Origin: Paenibacillus foliorum | Lineage (GTDB): Bacteria > Bacillota > Bacilli > Paenibacillales > NBRC-103111 | Length of the DNA stretch: 64,000 nucleotides | Reading direction: 5' to 3' | Assembly: GCF_013141765.1 (NCBI RefSeq) | Contig: NZ_WHOD01000045.1 | Span: 1-64,000 of the forward strand | Shown here: in pieces, positions 63,290 to 64,000 of the stretch | Layout of the letters: the number at the start of each line of letters is the position of its first letter | Position numbering within the stretch: position 1 is the stretch's first letter | The notes under the pieces: model-generated | Databases searched by the model: none | What the model was told of the DNA's origin: nothing | Seen by the model: only the letters and a program-made list of their open reading frames with translations | Position numbers and translations under genes: made by a program

Positions 63290-64000
63290 ATGAGTTCTTT
63301 ACCTGCTTTAAACGATGAGCAATGGTTGAAACTTCTTGAGCATGTAGCTAAAACCTTTAATGAGGTTACCCTTAGCCGAGGGTTTAATTATTTTAAACAG
63401 CAGCACGTAACAACCTTGGTCATTTCTGAGGATCGTGTGGTTCACGCTAAGGTAACAGGTCCTGAAGACAACAGTGTTACGCTGAATTTAAATAAGTTTG
63501 CATCCAGTTCCTGTACCTGCCCCGTCCAAACCTATTGCAAGCATCTGGCGGCGGTTATCATGGAGCTTGCTGACCGAATGGGTTATCCGGCTTCCCAAAT
63601 TGTGAATGCAGCTTATCACCTGAAGCGGGCCACTTCGAATTCCTCATTAGATTCGTCGCTCTCTCAATTGCCTGAGATGGACATTTTCAGCTGGCATGAG
63701 TTTCTGAACCAATATACAACCCATGTTAAACCGACTTACGATCAGGGAAGTTTTACGAACGTACTGCGGCAAGAGCTGCAAAAAATCAAGAAGGTAGACA
63801 TTCCTTTTTCTGCGATTGACTGGGTCTTTTTTGAATTGCATCAAGAATTATTTATCCTGAGAAAAATAAAAGAACAGAATGCTCAAAGCAGTGTAAACTA
63901 TTATACCTCGTCTGCATTGTACCAAATGTACGATACAATTCATGTCGGGATACACCAAAAATCAGCTCTTTTCAACTTTACCCTCGCAGAAGAGCGCCTT
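63290..64000 (+). CDS. SWIM zinc-finger protein, N-terminal part (runs off window)
   Basis: The frame starts MSSLPALNDEQWLKLLEHVA at 63290 with AAGGAG 7 bases before the ATG. It stays open for all 237 codons to the window end. A SWIM finger reads CTCPVQTYCKHLAAVIMELA (CxCx5CxH). In Bacillota a SWIM domain at this place usually starts a large SNF2-type helicase or a SWIM-only protein; the rest is beyond the window, so this cannot be decided. Confidence 0.85.
   Translation, partial: MSSLPALNDEQWLKLLEHVAKTFNEVTLSRGFNYFKQQHVTTLVISEDRVVHAKVTGPEDNSVTLNLNKFASSSCTCPVQTYCKHLAAVIMELADRMGYPASQIVNAAYHLKRATSNSSLDSSLSQLPEMDIFSWHEFLNQYTTHVKPTYDQGSFTNVLRQELQKIKKVDIPFSAIDWVFFELHQELFILRKIKEQNAQSSVNYYTSSALYQMYDTIHVGIHQKSALFNFTLAEERL

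Noticed and set aside
1-64000. CRISPR arrays, tRNA and rRNA genes
   Set aside because: No evenly spaced repeat-spacer pattern, cloverleaf with GTTCRA loop, or rRNA segment was seen on either strand by reading.

Overview
The window reads as chromosome from a spore-forming Bacillota bacterium of the Paenibacillus type. The evidence is a LysM-GH18 spore-lytic enzyme, a YheC/YheD-like ATP-grasp coat protein, an SLH-anchored giant surface protein, LplB/YtcP-type sugar permeases with a membrane-bound AraC regulator, copper-amine-oxidase-N 'stalk' domains, AGGAGG-type ribosome sites and frequent TTG/GTG starts. No tRNA, rRNA, CRISPR array or complete prophage was seen. The genus is inferred from gene content only.

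Region 1 (1-10.2 kb) is a sulfur-metabolism neighbourhood. It holds a CstR persulfide sensor, a membrane rhodanese, a TauE/SafE exporter, a thioredoxin lacking its second active-site Cys, a rhodanese-MBL persulfide dioxygenase-like protein, a DsrE protein and a DUF302 protein. It resembles the B. subtilis yrk and S. aureus cst clusters but is littered with broken genes (SDR, TusA, a second DsrE, 3-hydroxyacyl-CoA dehydrogenase, a second rhodanese). Three copies of a 22-bp near-palindrome ending in GTATGGGTAT sit upstream of its gene blocks and probably mark a CstR regulon. Malate:quinone oxidoreductase closes the region.

Region 2 (10.9-15.7 kb) is an operon selD-selU-methyltransferase for 2-selenouridine in tRNA, bracketed by two related 79-bp repeats, plus a GlcG-like gene and the coat ATP-grasp gene. 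Region 3 (16-22.6 kb) has a GntR regulator with an enolase-superfamily sugar-acid dehydratase-like enzyme, an AraC regulator divergent from a dioxygenase fused to HEAT-like repeats, and a secreted netrin-like/stalk protein.

Region 4 (22.7-29 kb) has an intact IS3-family element with 3-bp target duplication, an ArsR-MFS pair, the spore-lytic enzyme and a 14-TM MFS exporter. Region 5 (29.4-34.8 kb) has a c-di-AMP (ydaO) riboswitch in front of an NlpC/P60 wall hydrolase and the qoxABCD quinol oxidase operon behind an FNR/Rex-like three-half-site array. Region 6 (34.9-41.9 kb) has a hairpin-rich stretch, a dead and a live WYL regulator, a truncated VOC gene coupled to a hydrolase, an EamA transporter, and a Cys-rich HTH regulator divergent from MFS-DoxX.

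Region 7 (42-52 kb) is a carbohydrate uptake module: a toroid-like putative glycan enzyme, a lipoprotein binding protein, two permeases, a membrane AraC sensor, and a second AraC/phytanoyl-dioxygenase divergent pair. Region 8 (52-64 kb) has a small-gene cluster with DUF3885, the 2467-residue SLH surface protein, a NUDIX hydrolase and the start of a SWIM zinc-finger protein that runs off the end. Three 28-bp sites with dif-like 11-6-11 architecture, all in the same orientation, lie at 8.4, 20.9 and 54.6 kb.
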